Assembly: GCA_027563935.2 (NCBI GenBank)
Contig: CM050446.2
Coordinates: forward strand, 31,499,501-31,563,500
Origin: Costus lasius
Lineage: Eukaryota; Streptophyta; Magnoliopsida; Zingiberales; Costaceae
DNA length: 64,000 nt
Reading direction: 5' to 3'
Of this stretch, positions 47,801-57,959 are shown in pieces (within the stretch, counting starts at the first letter, position 1; each line of letters starts with the position of its first letter). The position numbers and the translations under genes were made by a program. The notes beneath the pieces were generated by a model. It did no database searches. It was given only the letters and a program-made list of their open reading frames with translations, and had not been told where the DNA came from.

Positions 47801-50017
47801 AATCAGTGAATGCCAGCTCTCATCCTCTCTACCAGTTGGACAGGGGGCAATTATTGTACCAGGGCCGCCTGGTATTTCCGGCCAACTCACCGTGGGTCCA
47901 GAAAATCCTTCACGAGTTTCATAGCACCGCGGTGGGGGGACACTCGGGGGCTTATAGAACTTATAGACGTCTGGCGAACAACGTTTATTGGCGTGGTATG
48001 AGAAAGGCGATCAACACATTTTGTGGCGCAATGCGACGTTTGCCAAAGGCAAAAATACCAGGCTACTTCACCAGCGGGTCTCCTCCAACCCTTACCGATA
48101 CCGGAAGCAATTTGGGAGGATATTGCTATGGATTTTATTACTAGTCTGCCCAAATGCAAGGGGAAGGACGCTGTTTTGGTGGTGGTGGATCGTCTCTCCA
48201 AATACGCGCATTTTATACTTATCCGCCACCCCTATGTGGCTAGTAAGGTGGCAGAAATATTTATGTAGGAGATTGTTCGCTTACATGGCATACCGCGCAC
48301 CATAGTGAGTGATCGGGACCCCATTTTTGTTAGCCACTTTTGGCAGGAACTTTTTAAGTTCATGGGTATTACTCTGACAATGAGCTCCGCAATCACCCGG
48401 AGACCGATGGACAATCGAAGGTGCTAAACCGATGCCTAGAGACTTACCTGCGTTGTTTTGCCTCTGATCAACCTCGCACATGGGCCCGGTGGCTTCCATG
48501 GGCTGAATATTGGTACAACACAAGCTTCCATTCTGCTACAGGAACCACTCCGTTTGAGGCGGTTTACGGTAGACCCCCCCTTGACCTCATGCGATTCGAC
48601 CTGGGGGAATCACCAATGGAGGCGGTGGCGCAGGAGTTGCACGACAGAGATGAGGCACTCCGTCAACTAAAGTACAATCTGGAACGGGCCCGTCAACGGA
48701 TGAGTAAGTATGCTAATGTTAAACGCCGGGATATATCTTTTCAGGAAGGAGACATGGTGTTCGTTAAGCTGCACCCCTATCGCCAGCAAACCGTATCCAG
48801 ACGAATTAACACGAAGCTGGCGGCGCGCTTTTATGGCCCATTCCAGGTCTTATGCCGTGTGGGTGCCGTGGCGTATCGACTGGCCCTTCCAATGGGATCA
48901 CGCGTCCATCCAGTCTTCCATGCATCACAACTAAAGAAGGCGGTGGGGGATTATGTTACTTCTGGACCACTTCCCCCTGAGCTAGAAGTGGAAGTTACGG
49001 CCAGTCTGGATCCAGAGATCATCTTAGCCCGGCGCTGCATCAACCGAGACCGCACTCTCATTTTACAATGGTTGGTCGAATGGCGTGGCGAATCACCTGA
49101 GGAGGCCACCTGGGAGGACGAAACGAGTATTCGCGCACAATTTTCAACCTTTGCTGCTACTCTTGAGGACAAGACTTCTTGGGGGGGGGGGGGGGGGGAT
49201 GAATTGATACAGACGGGCCAACACAGGCCCAATGGAAGGTCTACACCAGGCGCGCGGCCCAGGCCCAGTAGGGTAAAGAGGGGTTTGTAAGGGAAGAGGG
49301 AGGCGTGTGGGAGATTATCGATCTTGTCTTTTGCTTTGTTAGGTTAACCCTAATTTCTCATCACAGTGGTGATTTGAGGGATGATCTTGTGATCGTAGCA
49401 GTGTTGAACTAGATGAGCTTTATAAAACTTTTCAATGTTGGCTAAACCCAAACATTAAATTAAGAAACTGTATCTGTATGTTACATATACGGAAGACACA
49501 ATTAACATATTACTGAAACGTAATATTTAATTAAACTTGGGATTTTAGGCAAAGTTGGCAAGACTGATGCAGAATACTTTGTTAGAAGCAGCGTGAAAAA
49601 TCATTTACAATATATTGGTTCTTGAATCATTTACAATATATGCTGTCGCATATAGTAGGAATAATCTTCATTGTTGACCCCAAATAGTCTGGAAAAGGCT
49701 TGTTATCTTTAATACCTTTGAAAAACTAGTTATGATAATTATTCCATTAAATCCCATTTTTGCCTGAAAATCCTTGTTATTGCTGATATATTTCTATTTT
49801 TTGTTCTTGTCTTGGATACTTTTTTACATGTTGATCACTTTTATAGGACCAACAACAAAAGCAGCTTGAGTTGATCCTTGCAATTGGGAAGGCAGGAACA
49901 TTATTAGATAGTAAGAGGAGTTCGAGCGCTTTTGAAAGTAGTTCTGGAACTAATAGTCCAAATTCTGTGAAGAAAGAAATGGAGTTGGAAACCCAGTCAG
50001 GAAGACAATTTGGGTGA
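38900..50017 (+). CDS. Four-exon gene: predicted plastid-targeted two-TM coiled-coil protein, family not recognised
   Basis: Exons 38900-39095, 39159-39589, 41655-41765 and 49847-50017 join in frame (909 nt, 302 residues) with GT-AG introns; the first intron is only 63 bp. Residues 1 to about 60 are rich in Ser, Arg, Pro and Leu with few acidic residues, like a chloroplast transit peptide. Two hydrophobic segments follow (about 91-111, [19 protein letters not shown]; about 125-144, [19 protein letters not shown]), then a long charged heptad-like region (about 162-255, with [20 protein letters not shown] and [15 protein letters not shown]) and a Ser/Asn-rich tail ending SGRQFG. The likely topology is a membrane hairpin with a C-terminal coiled coil. 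Intron retention at 39096 would give an early stop at 39134. Intron 3 (8.1 kb) contains the chromovirus. Function unknown to me. Confidence 0.72.
39894..40020. repeat. Short direct repeat in intron 2
   Basis: GGTGAATACTAAACTACTGC followed by CTAACAAGA occurs at about 39899 and 39985, with a partial copy between (GGTGAATACTAAACTCGACC). The copies are about 85 bp apart. Nothing coding. Confidence 0.55.
40485..40760. repeat. Degenerate short repeats in intron 2
   Basis: Seven or so variants of GTCAAAGTTCTATGAAATTT (about 20-25 bp) run from 40485 to 40645. Four variants of ATTATGACCATTTATTCA follow from 40650 to 40760. The rest of intron 2 (39590-41654) holds nothing I can assign. Confidence 0.55.
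44010..44014. repeat. TSD of the chromovirus, left copy (GTGTT)
   Basis: GTGTT abuts the LTR start TGATACAG at 44015 and recurs at 49401-49405 after the right LTR. Confidence 0.9.
44015..44210 (+). repeat. Chromovirus 5' LTR (196 bp)
   Basis: Matches 49205-49400 at 193 of 196 positions. Very short LTRs are seen in some plant chromovirus lineages (established knowledge). Confidence 0.93.
44330..45420 (+). pseudogene. Chromovirus gag (broken)
   Basis: Starts at ATG 44330 ([20 protein letters not shown]) with a charged, probably coiled N-part. Then the retrotransposon gag core appears ([46 protein letters not shown]). A TAA at 45143-45145 interrupts the frame at GEYI, a frameshift follows near 45190, and a second TAA closes the next stretch at 45418-45420. 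The zinc knuckle lies further on in the same frame (about 45650). Confidence 0.85.
45490..46233 (+). pseudogene. Chromovirus zinc knuckle and aspartic protease
   Basis: Contains [13 protein letters not shown] with the CX2CX7HXC spacing typical of many plant gypsy gags, an acidic spacer, then the retropepsin: [14 protein letters not shown] as the active site, and [12 protein letters not shown] near the end. TAA at 46231-46233 cuts it off from RT, although the following codons still read as the normal continuation ([12 protein letters not shown]). Confidence 0.87.
46234..47604 (+). pseudogene. Chromovirus RT and RNase H (broken)
   Basis: RT motifs [36 protein letters not shown] and [17 protein letters not shown] are present. 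The frame is broken in the catalytic box: after LVFF (46906-46918) one base is missing, so the expected DDILVYS is read as a shifted frame. RNase H then runs open ([46 protein letters not shown]) to a TAA at 47602-47604. An additional frame break lies upstream, near 46396. Confidence 0.88.
47605..49290 (+). pseudogene. Chromovirus integrase and chromodomain (broken)
   Basis: Zinc finger: [19 protein letters not shown], with the Cys pair QCDVCQRQK in a shifted frame (near 48020). Core: [20 protein letters not shown], then TAG at 48266-48268, VSDRDPIF, a frameshift near 48380, [12 protein letters not shown]. From 48421 it is open to 49290 and includes the GPFQV-like [32 protein letters not shown], and a chromodomain ([34 protein letters not shown]). 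Chromodomains guide integration through chromatin marks (family knowledge). Confidence 0.88.
49181..49198 (+). other. 18-base G run at the chromovirus polypurine tract
   Basis: Eighteen consecutive G, then ATGAAT, then the 3' LTR. Its place just before the LTR makes it the polypurine tract; it also encodes Gly codons at the tail of the integrase frame. Confidence 0.7.
49205..49400 (+). repeat. Chromovirus 3' LTR (196 bp)
   Basis: TGATACAGACGGG to GATCGTAGCA, followed by GTGTT (49401-49405), the right TSD copy. Confidence 0.93.
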
Positions 50018-50957
50018 AGCATTAGCGGAGAATAAATAGCAACAATACCTCGCCTCTAATGGCTTGAGGAAAGATGGCAACATCAAACAAGTTTTTTAGC
50101 GGTTCACACTTGCATTGAGATAACATCCATTCATAAGTGTCGCAGAGCCGGAGATGTCATCGCTAATACGGGCTCAGCAGTCGTACACAACCCCTAGATA
50201 TTATCAATACGAGCGGTTAGCTTTCTATGAAACTTTTAATGTAAAAGTATCGTGCGTTATTATTATCTTTTCTTGGCAATTTATGTTTCACACTGACTTT
50301 CATCCCTTTTAATGATTCTAAGATTTCAGTGAATTTTTCGCAAAAAAGGCCACATGCCAAACACAAGTCTTTTGTTGTGTGATTTTTGCCTGGATTTATT
50401 TGGTTTTGGATGGAGCACAGCAACATGGTTTTCACTCTAAATACTGAAGGTGTGTTGTGCTTGGATGGAGAAGTGTGAGATGAAAACAGATTTGAAATAC
50501 TGGCCAACAGATGAGAAATGTCAGCAACCAATAGATGGGATAATGATGACAGCAGAGAGAGACGAGATTGACACCGATTCAGAAACAAAAATGTTTGAGA
50601 AAAATAGCATAAAGTGCAAATCAAAGAGGGTGGAAGGTAATATTTCTGGAAATTTTGGCTGAGCTAAGATTTGATATAGTCCAGAACAAGTCATTATCTA
50701 CTAATCCTAATTATACTAATATGCTAACTAATTGATGAATCCAATAAAAATGCCGAGGTACCTTGTGAATGAGATTTCAATATGTGGCCTTTTATGTCAT
50801 TTAGAAATGTTAAATCTTATTTAACACTTGAAAGATTATATTGTAAATTTTTCAAATGCCAAATTCAGGAATTCACTAAAATGACAATGTATCATGGAAT
50901 TGGTCGACCTTTCATTTCATTGGGGTTGGACATTGGACTTTGTACACTGTCAATGCA
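50018..50957. other. Intergenic region between the two convergent genes
   Basis: Holds the 3' flank of the four-exon gene and, from 50957 down, that of the UGT gene. Transcription is convergent. No further coding sequence or repeat recognised. Confidence 0.5.
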
Positions 50958-52595
50958 TCACGTCTCCTTCAAATTTAATCCATTCACTAATCTGTCTAAG
51001 CTCAAATAGGAAGACCCACTTTGACTCGCCGCCCGCAACGCCACCTCTCGCCATTGCTTGGCATTTTTCCTCACCTCTCGCCCCATCTCTCCTTCCATCA
51101 ACTCGACAACACGTTCCCTTACTCGCTCTCTGCTCACCTCCTCCATCTCCAAGCTAATCTCCCAGTGCCTGCAAGCATACCGGCAGTTTACGTACTGGTC
51201 CGCGAAACCAGCCCAGCAAATCATCGGCACGCCGCCGACGATGCTCTCCAACATCGAGTTCCAGCCCCCGTGCGTCAAGAAGCCAGCGATGGAACGGTGA
51301 GCGAGCACTTGCCGCTGGTCGCACCAGCTCGCAAAGAAGCTCCTTCCTTTTGTTTCTTGAACGAATTCCTCCGGCAGCGAGGCGGCGCCGCCGTCGACCA
51401 TGTCGGGCCTGATCACCCAGAGGAAGGGGTGGTTGCTGCTGGCGAGGCCCCACGCGAAATCCGCCAGCTGGTTGGCTGTCAGGACTGTGAGGCTTCCGAA
51501 GCTCACGTACAGGACCGTAGCTTCCTTTTGGGAGTCCAACCACTGCAGGCAGCCGGCGTCTTCTTGCCAGAAGCCTAAGCGTGTTGATGGCGTTGGATTG
51601 CCTGCAACGTGTTTGGGTAATGGCCCCATGGGACAGATGGTGTACATGCGCGGGAAGTAGCTTCTCAGGGCGTCCAGGACCTCGTATTCCATGTCGTCAA
51701 AGGTGCTGATGATTAAGCCCCAGGCCTTCATCGCGTAATCCACTTGCTCCATCTCCAACCTAAGGTGGATGTCGTCGGGATTTGTTGTTCTGATGAAGCT
51801 GGAGAAGTCTCTGAGACGCATATCTTTCAATCCAGGAATTGCGTCGACTTTGGTGTCCAGATACCCATTTGTCAGGCAACTCTCATCTACATAATAATTG
51901 GAAAGAGAACCAACGATTGTAAATCAGGGAAATTCTTGTGTGTTCAGAATTGGAGGAGAAAAACAGGATCATCAATTTTACAAACGGCTAGATGAATGAC
52001 GAATCAGCTAAGAATATCCGTTAATAAACTAGAATGCTGACAAAAGGTAGATTTTGTTTTTATTTTAGGCAAGCTCTGAATTTTTACCTTTGAGTGGGAC
52101 AAATCCTCGTCGAATAAGCTCCCTCACCTGCGCGGAGATCATCAGCCCGCAGGCGCTGGTCGTCCAGAACACCAACTCCGGCACGCCGATCTCCCTGGCG
52201 ACGTTCTGAGCGAAGGGGAAGAGGAAGTTAGTGACGATGCACGTGATGCGGGGCACGCCAGGGGAGGCGTGGAGGCTCACTATGAGCTCTCTGAGCAGGG
52301 GAGGGACGTTCTTCCGGATCAGATAGTAATCTTCCAAGAGGTTCCCCGAGCCCCCACACTGCGGCAAGCCGTCGGGGATGGTCTCGAACCGGAAAGTGTC
52401 GGTGCCGCACAGGGCGTCGGGTCCGGCGGTGCGCAGGAGCTGCCGGTGGCTGAGCTCGGTGTTGACGAAGGTGATGTAGAAGCCTTTCAGCTGTAGCAGC
52501 CTGGCCAGCTCCAGCGTGGGGTTGAGTTGGCCGGCGGTCGGGTAAGGGATGAGCACGGCGTGGGGCATGTCCGTTGACACGGCAGCGGTTGCCAT
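50958..52595 (-). CDS. UGT85A-like: UGT85-like UDP-glycosyltransferase with both catalytic-dyad residues replaced
   Basis: Two exons, 52088-52595 and 50958-51886, join across a 201-bp GT-AG intron to give 478 residues, normal for plant family 1 GTs. The intron position and the joined VPLKDESCLTNGYLDT are typical of UGT85. The C-part has LYVSFGSLTVLTANQLADFA, PFLWVIRPDMV and a full 44-residue PSPG box (357-400, from WCDQRQVLAH to FADQ), which binds UDP-sugar. Family members move glucose to small-molecule acceptors in the cytosol. Here the N-terminal catalytic His (normally QGHINP) is Gln23 (TAGQLNP) and the activating Asp (normally VSDG) is Asn123 (VTNF). The PSPG box also has unusual D (for P), G (for C) and A (for P). 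The frame is intact, so it is either a recent non-functional copy or a protein doing something else. Confidence 0.9.
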
Positions 52596-54179
52596 GACGA
52601 ATTGACCATGCAGGCAGGAGAGCGTGCTTCCGTGCTGTTCGTTTGTTGCATATAAAAAGACAGAATTGGGGGGTGGGGCACGTGAGATATGCGTGCTGCG
52701 GCAGGGGATCGAGCATCGAGATAGTCAATTCTCAAGGCAAATCCATGTGCTCCAACTGCTTAAGCTTGTCTTGCCTAATTAATAGCGTATTTGTCCTTTT
52801 CGGTTCATAATGTTTTCGTGAGTATCTTCGCACTTGAATATTCATTCTATTCTGTAAATTTTGTTCTCATTCAAACAAGATTTTTTTTTTATCATTTGAT
52901 AATATATGAAATACGATATTTTTTTGTGATAGAACATTTAAAAATTTTTGTAAAGCTTTGTTATTTGTATATTTGTTGGGGATTACTTTAGTTTAGTCCT
53001 AAATAAACACTTTTTTTAAATCTTTTTTTCATATAAGAATAAAAAAAAGCTTGCGAAAGGTGGCATTCTACCTAATATTTGTCTTGGATCGAGTATAGAA
53101 CATATGAATTAGGTAGGTTTATAGAACATATATAATCTTATCAATTATCTTTGGAAGATTAGTTAGAGTCCATTATGCCATCTCTAATTCTTGCACCCAA
53201 GTTGGACTAAGAGAGTGAAACAAATATGGGCCTTTGATGGAAATTATGACACCTGATAATATCCACTAAACCCTATTCTTTATCACAATTGAGCCTAGAC
53301 TATTCCCTTGTAGGAATGTTTGGCCAAGAGGAATCTCCTGTACAAAGTATATGGAAAAGAACATCATGATTTGATCTTCCTATTTGAGTCCTCTTTCTAC
53401 TTGTCCATGCCTATTAAGGGTGTCCTCTAGAAGTGGTAGTATCTAAGATGAGGCAATATGGTAAAAAGGAACAAGTCAACCATCACTTGGATAAGTTTGG
53501 TCAACTTCACCAACTTCAATAGATCACACATTCTTATCCTTCATCAATGAGATGAGGTAAATGCAAGTATTTCTATTAGCTTGTCACTTTCACAGTTGAG
53601 ATTCTAAGTTATCTCAACTTAAATGCTACGTTGTTCTTAGAATTAAGTAATGTTATTAGAGTATCACATACCAAAATTTTGTCGTTGATGATTTGTTTTT
53701 TATAGTCTCACAAAATCTTGCAAATTGACCGAAATAATGGATAGACATTTACCAGTTTCTTTGACATGAGAAATCCAACCAACTAAAATCCAACTAAAAT
53801 ATTTGTCTGTATTGCATGAGAGATGGATCCAGCATTATATATTGAAAGAAAGAGAAAAAAAAAAAGAAAAACAAACAAGAAAATCCTGCTCGGTGCTCTT
53901 TTTTATTTGGGAACTTTGAATTCTTTAATTTTGTTTATATTGACCGAATCTCCAAAAAGTCAAACACAATCGACATACGTTTACCGTCCGACAAAAATAT
54001 CTTGGACCGGGCAAATCCAGTGCTCACCCTCCACGACTACGATTATCCAAAGTCCAAACCAAGATTTTGTAGCATGGCGAAGTTAACCCCGAGGCGTTGC
54101 GGGCCACCCGATCCATATCTTTGAACATCATCACGGATCCGCTACTATTTACTTTTCAGTGAGATAAAAAATATATATA
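52596..54179. other. UGT upstream region and AT-rich intergenic sequence
   Basis: The UGT promoter should lie just right of 52595. The stretch is AT-rich with homopolymer runs (for example 52880, 53860). The short ORFs in it have no recognisable similarity. Confidence 0.4.
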
Positions 54180-56674
54180 TAAATTTAAAATTAAAATATA
54201 AATATAAATAAAAAAATTTATTAATATATTTAAATATATTTACATAGAGTGATAGAGATTATAGTTGTCATTGACGAGATAATCATTTATACAACTATCT
54301 CTTATTCGATTTCATAATCTATTTTTAAATATTTTTATGGTAGAAAAAACTCTTTCCACTGTAACAGTAGCACCTGACAAAATAAGAGATAATTTCACAA
54401 GTAAATAAACCAATGCATATACAATATGTCTCTTTGATTCAACTAATTTTTCTGTAATGGTTGGAATTCCTATTATCATTGAGAATTCATCACTTGTGCG
54501 TATGTCAATTATATAAGTCTCAAGTTAATTTTCAAGCACAATCAACTCCATGGCAGAAAATTTAAATGGGTAATACTGAGCAAGATGAATTAATCATTAT
54601 TTATCAAAAGCTAAAAAAAATCATTCGGGCTAAGAAATGCCACACATAATAGTAATTCACTATTTATTTCAATTGTTAAATTGTTGAAGCTGTCGATCCA
54701 ATACAACATAAAATAATCCAGCACGATATTTGCCTATATTAAGCACTTGCTGATTTCACAATGTCGTCTTCTTTTTGCTATAAATATTGCATTCATATCA
54801 GGAATATCAATTTTATTAGTTTGACAAAAATAGAGACTTTATCTAATAATGACTCCCATCCATTGTCCCTTATTATTTGCAGTCATTGTTGAGAAATTCT
54901 AACTAATGTCATAGCATTAATAATATCTTATTCTTTTTTTTTTTTTGCAATGCTTGTGGTAATTCATTTATGATACCCAAAATATTTTTTCATTAAATAC
55001 AAGGTGAATACAAAATCAAAAGTTTGCACTAATTCAAAATCTCTTGTGCTTCAGCTCTTTGCTCCGAGTTCAAACCATCTTCCATAATTATCTGAAGCAC
55101 AATAATAACAGAATAATACATAATAATCACGTTTACTAGTGGATTATAATATGAGTTTCAACGAGTATCATTTGGTCATTTCAAACTAGTTTTTTGATTT
55201 AAGCCACAATCACTTTTCAATTCTCCTTTTGTTAATCCTTCTTTGACTCTAACAAATTATTTATCTCAAACCATGTCAACACGTTTACATGAGCCTCCAA
55301 CAATATTCAATAAAATGGATACTAAATTAAATTGTGAAACAACTTGAATGTAAAATGTAAAATGATGATTTGTTCTCATTAAAAATCAAGCATTTTAAAC
55401 TATTCAATACACCTTGCATGTTATTAGCACCGTCATATCCTTGACCACGAATTCTTGATAAGCTTAGCCCATGCTTACAAAGCAAAGATTCTATTGCTAT
55501 CTTTAAAGATATAGCACTTTTATTAGTAACATGTACAATTGCAAGAAATCTTTCCAAAACTTTTCTTCTGTTATCTATAAAACGTAAAGCAACTGTTAGT
55601 TGCTCTTTGTTAGATATATCTCTTGATTAATCTACAATAATTACAAATAATTCAACTCTGATCTCACTATATAGCATTAGTAGTTTCGTGTGGAGTGAAT
55701 TTCCTAAACGGGGTGGGGCGCTGAGCGGGGCACCCGCCTCCATCGTTCGTGTTTGTGGGGATTCGTGCATACCTGCACAACACGAATACCCATGTGTTTT
55801 GAAGGGATAGGATGATCTGCTTTTTCTGATTTTAAGCGGCCCCCTCAGCTTAAGAGTTTTTTTCATTTCATGTGAAACAGCATTTATAATATCTTTCGGA
55901 ATATCAGTGGCAATCAACTGATTACTTTCTGGTGCATTTTGTAAAACTACATGATTTATTGACTCATTGTGCTCAGCTAAAAACTTGAAAAGTTCTAGAA
56001 AGTTACCTTTATTATTAGATATTTCAGACTCATCATGTCCATGAAAAGTCAAACCTTGGCACAAAAGAAATCTTACACAATCAATTGATCCATTTAAACG
56101 AATATGATTCATACATCGAACTTGATCAAATTGCTTAGATAAAATAGATTCTATGTGCTGACTTTGCTTCATCAAGTCATAAGATTTATTTAAAGCTTGA
56201 TTATGTGCACTATTAGGACCACCAACATCTATCCTAAATCTTTCTTTCTTATTCCAATTTGAAAACCCCTAAGTAACAAAGGAATCTACACCTCCTTAAT
56301 TGCTCAAATTTAGCCTAAAGAGAAAACAATATAAACAGAAAGCTGCATCTTTAGAAATACTATACTCCAACCAATTTTCAAACTCTTTAAACCAAGAAGG
56401 ACATAACCTTCTAAATGTATTTCCAACTTTATTTTGAGAAAAATCATGTTTTTGATGTTGACATGGTCCCCTTTGTAAATATGCCCATTGTATCTTATCT
56501 CAATCATTTGGATGATATTTAAAAATTTTTACTCTTACACCTGGATCAATGGAAAATCTTCCACATTAATGTTAGCATATGATTGCCTAGGTGGTTTTCT
56601 TTGGTTTTATAATTTTTTTCTTTAAGACTCAATTCATAGTCTATAATAGATTTTCTTTTAAGAAATTTATCCAT
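54180..56674 (-). pseudogene. hAT-type (ZMYM1/TTF-type) transposase pseudogene
   Basis: From ATG 56674 (MDKFLKRKSIIDYELSLKEK) the decayed frame shows a TTF-type zinc finger region (AYLQRGPCQ, RLCPSWFKEFENWLEYS, DAAFCLYC; about 56480-56320), GPNSAHNQAL, then the DUF4371-like part (SIDCVRFLLCQGLTFHGHDE, NFLELFKFLAEHNE). Next come SRDISNKEQLTVALRF, FLAIVHVTNKSAISLK and RIRGQGYDGANNMQG (about 55430). After further breaks comes the hAT dimerisation end (SLILSGATVTVERVFSTIK, about 54330). Stops and frameshifts are many. A GC-rich insert at about 55685-55862 interrupts it. Such genes are either transposases or domesticated relatives; this one is dead. No TIRs were identified. Confidence 0.82.
55685..55862 (-). 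other. GC-rich insert within the hAT transposase
   Basis: Between HEMKK and SEIRVELFVIIVD the conserved hAT alignment is interrupted by about 170 bp of much higher GC content. The insert stays open on the minus strand (SSYPFKTHGYSCCAGMHE, TMEAGAPLSAPPRLGNS) in the same frame. It looks like a captured or inserted fragment. Exact borders and origin are unknown. Confidence 0.5.
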
Positions 56675-56702
56675 GCCCTATTCAAAAAATAATAAAAAAA
56701 TC

Positions 56703-56723
56703 ATATATATATATATATATATA
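56703..56723. repeat. AT dinucleotide microsatellite
   Basis: About ten AT units just upstream of the hAT start codon. Confidence 0.8.
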
Positions 56724-56868
56724 GCATTATATTTATTATTTATCATCAAAATTATATAACATATTAAATGCATAAGCATAATTAATTAAGAGTCTACAAA
56801 AAAAATTATATAACTAAATAACAAATTTTGTAAGGTAAAAAAAACCTATTTTCCACCCCTAAAAGTGT

Positions 56869-57959
56869 TGGATCTAATCCTGCAATTAACAAAAACAACG
56901 AACAAAAATTAGCGTTAGAAAAACCTGGAGTAGGGATATCAACGGGTCGGGTACCCGCCTTTTTTGGCCAAACCCGAACCCGACCCGACCCGACCCACCC
57001 CAAACCCGAACCCGGTTAAACCCGAGTCAGGTATTTAAACGGGTACCTGCGAGTACCCATTTAAATTAAAATATTTATTTTTAAATTATTTTTATAAAAT
57101 ATAACTATATAATAATAATAATAATAAATATATTTATAAGAAATAAATTTATTATATAAATATATATATTTAAACATAAATATATTTTTTTATTATATAT
57201 AATCGGGTATCGGGTACCCGCGGGTACCCATGGGAGTAAACCCGAACCCGCGTCAATTAACTAATCGGGTACCCAAACCCGCCATAAATAGGTCGGGTCG
57301 GGTCGGGTACCCGCGAAGTCGGGTACCCATTGACACCCCTAACCTGGAGGCGATCCAAAGGTCTATCTTTAGGCAGATTTCTATCCCTTGCATGAGATTT
57401 GATCGGTATTAAGCCTCGAAGATTCAACCAGGAATCTGCTACTACTGGCGCGTCGGTGTAGCAGTCGTCACAAGGATGCTTTTGGCGGCCGATATCAAAA
57501 AGTGAGAGAGAGCACAAGAGAGAGAAAATCGTCTGTATGTGTTCCAAACAACAATCCATACCTCTTTATATAGAGTAGGTGCCATCGGCTATGCTTAGTC
57601 GGCCACACATCTGCCTGCATCTGAATAGATAGGCGCAATGGCTTTAATTAAGACTAGGTCTTAATTACAAACTAAGAATAATAATAAATAAATGGATGAA
57701 TATAATAAATAGTAAATTAATGCCCAGTAAAACTAAATGCACCCACGACCACGACCCAACCCAGCTCGGCGTGGTGTGGCACGCGTGTGTGAGTTTGGAT
57801 ATGCTCAGGTAAATATTCACATGCCCCTAAAAAGCCCTAAAGGGCAAGGAAAAACACTATCATATAAACCCAAGTTTCATCTCCTATCCCCTCTATGTGG
57901 GACTAAATTTAAGGAATTATGGGCTTGGGCTTTTTGGGTTGTCCCCTAAAGCTCCAATA
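56869..57959 (-). repeat. Probable copia-type LTR carrying a MITE
   Basis: Plus-strand limits TGTTGGATCTAATCC and AAAGCTCCAATA, followed by GTCCCCCACAAAATGC. On the minus strand that reads as a purine-rich tract (TTTTGTGGGGGAC) next to an LTR start, as in copia 3' LTRs. A TATA-like CTCTTTATATAGAG lies near 57560. Without the MITE and one TSD copy the LTR would be about 670 bp. No partner LTR is in the window, so the call rests on end structure only. Confidence 0.4.
56931..57341. mobile_element. 411-bp MITE with 8-bp TSD (hAT-like)
   Basis: Imperfect terminal inverted repeats: TAGGGATATCAACGGGTCGG at the left, and TAGGGGTGTCAATGGGTACC as the reverse complement of the right end. The ends are rich in GGGTACCC/CCCGACCC motifs; the middle is AT-rich and codes for nothing. 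It is flanked by ACCTGGAG on both sides (56923-56930 and 57342-57349). An 8-bp TSD is the hAT signature (family knowledge). Confidence 0.85.

Larger units (their letters stand above)
44015..49400 (+). mobile_element. Chromovirus (Ty3/gypsy with chromodomain) inside intron 3
   Basis: A 5386-bp element with two 196-bp LTRs (TGATACAG to GATCGTARCA), TSD GTGTT, gag, protease, RT, RNase H, integrase and a C-terminal chromodomain, in the same orientation as the host gene. The LTRs differ at three positions, all transitions. The PBS region next to the 5' LTR reads GTGGTTCGACCTGCCGG; I cannot name the tRNA. At least eight frame-breaking lesions show that this copy cannot be autonomous. Confidence 0.95.

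Noticed and set aside
51021..51578. 185-codon plus-strand ORF opposite the UGT
   Set aside because: Shadow frame of a GC-rich coding exon; the minus strand carries the PSPG box and all UGT motifs.
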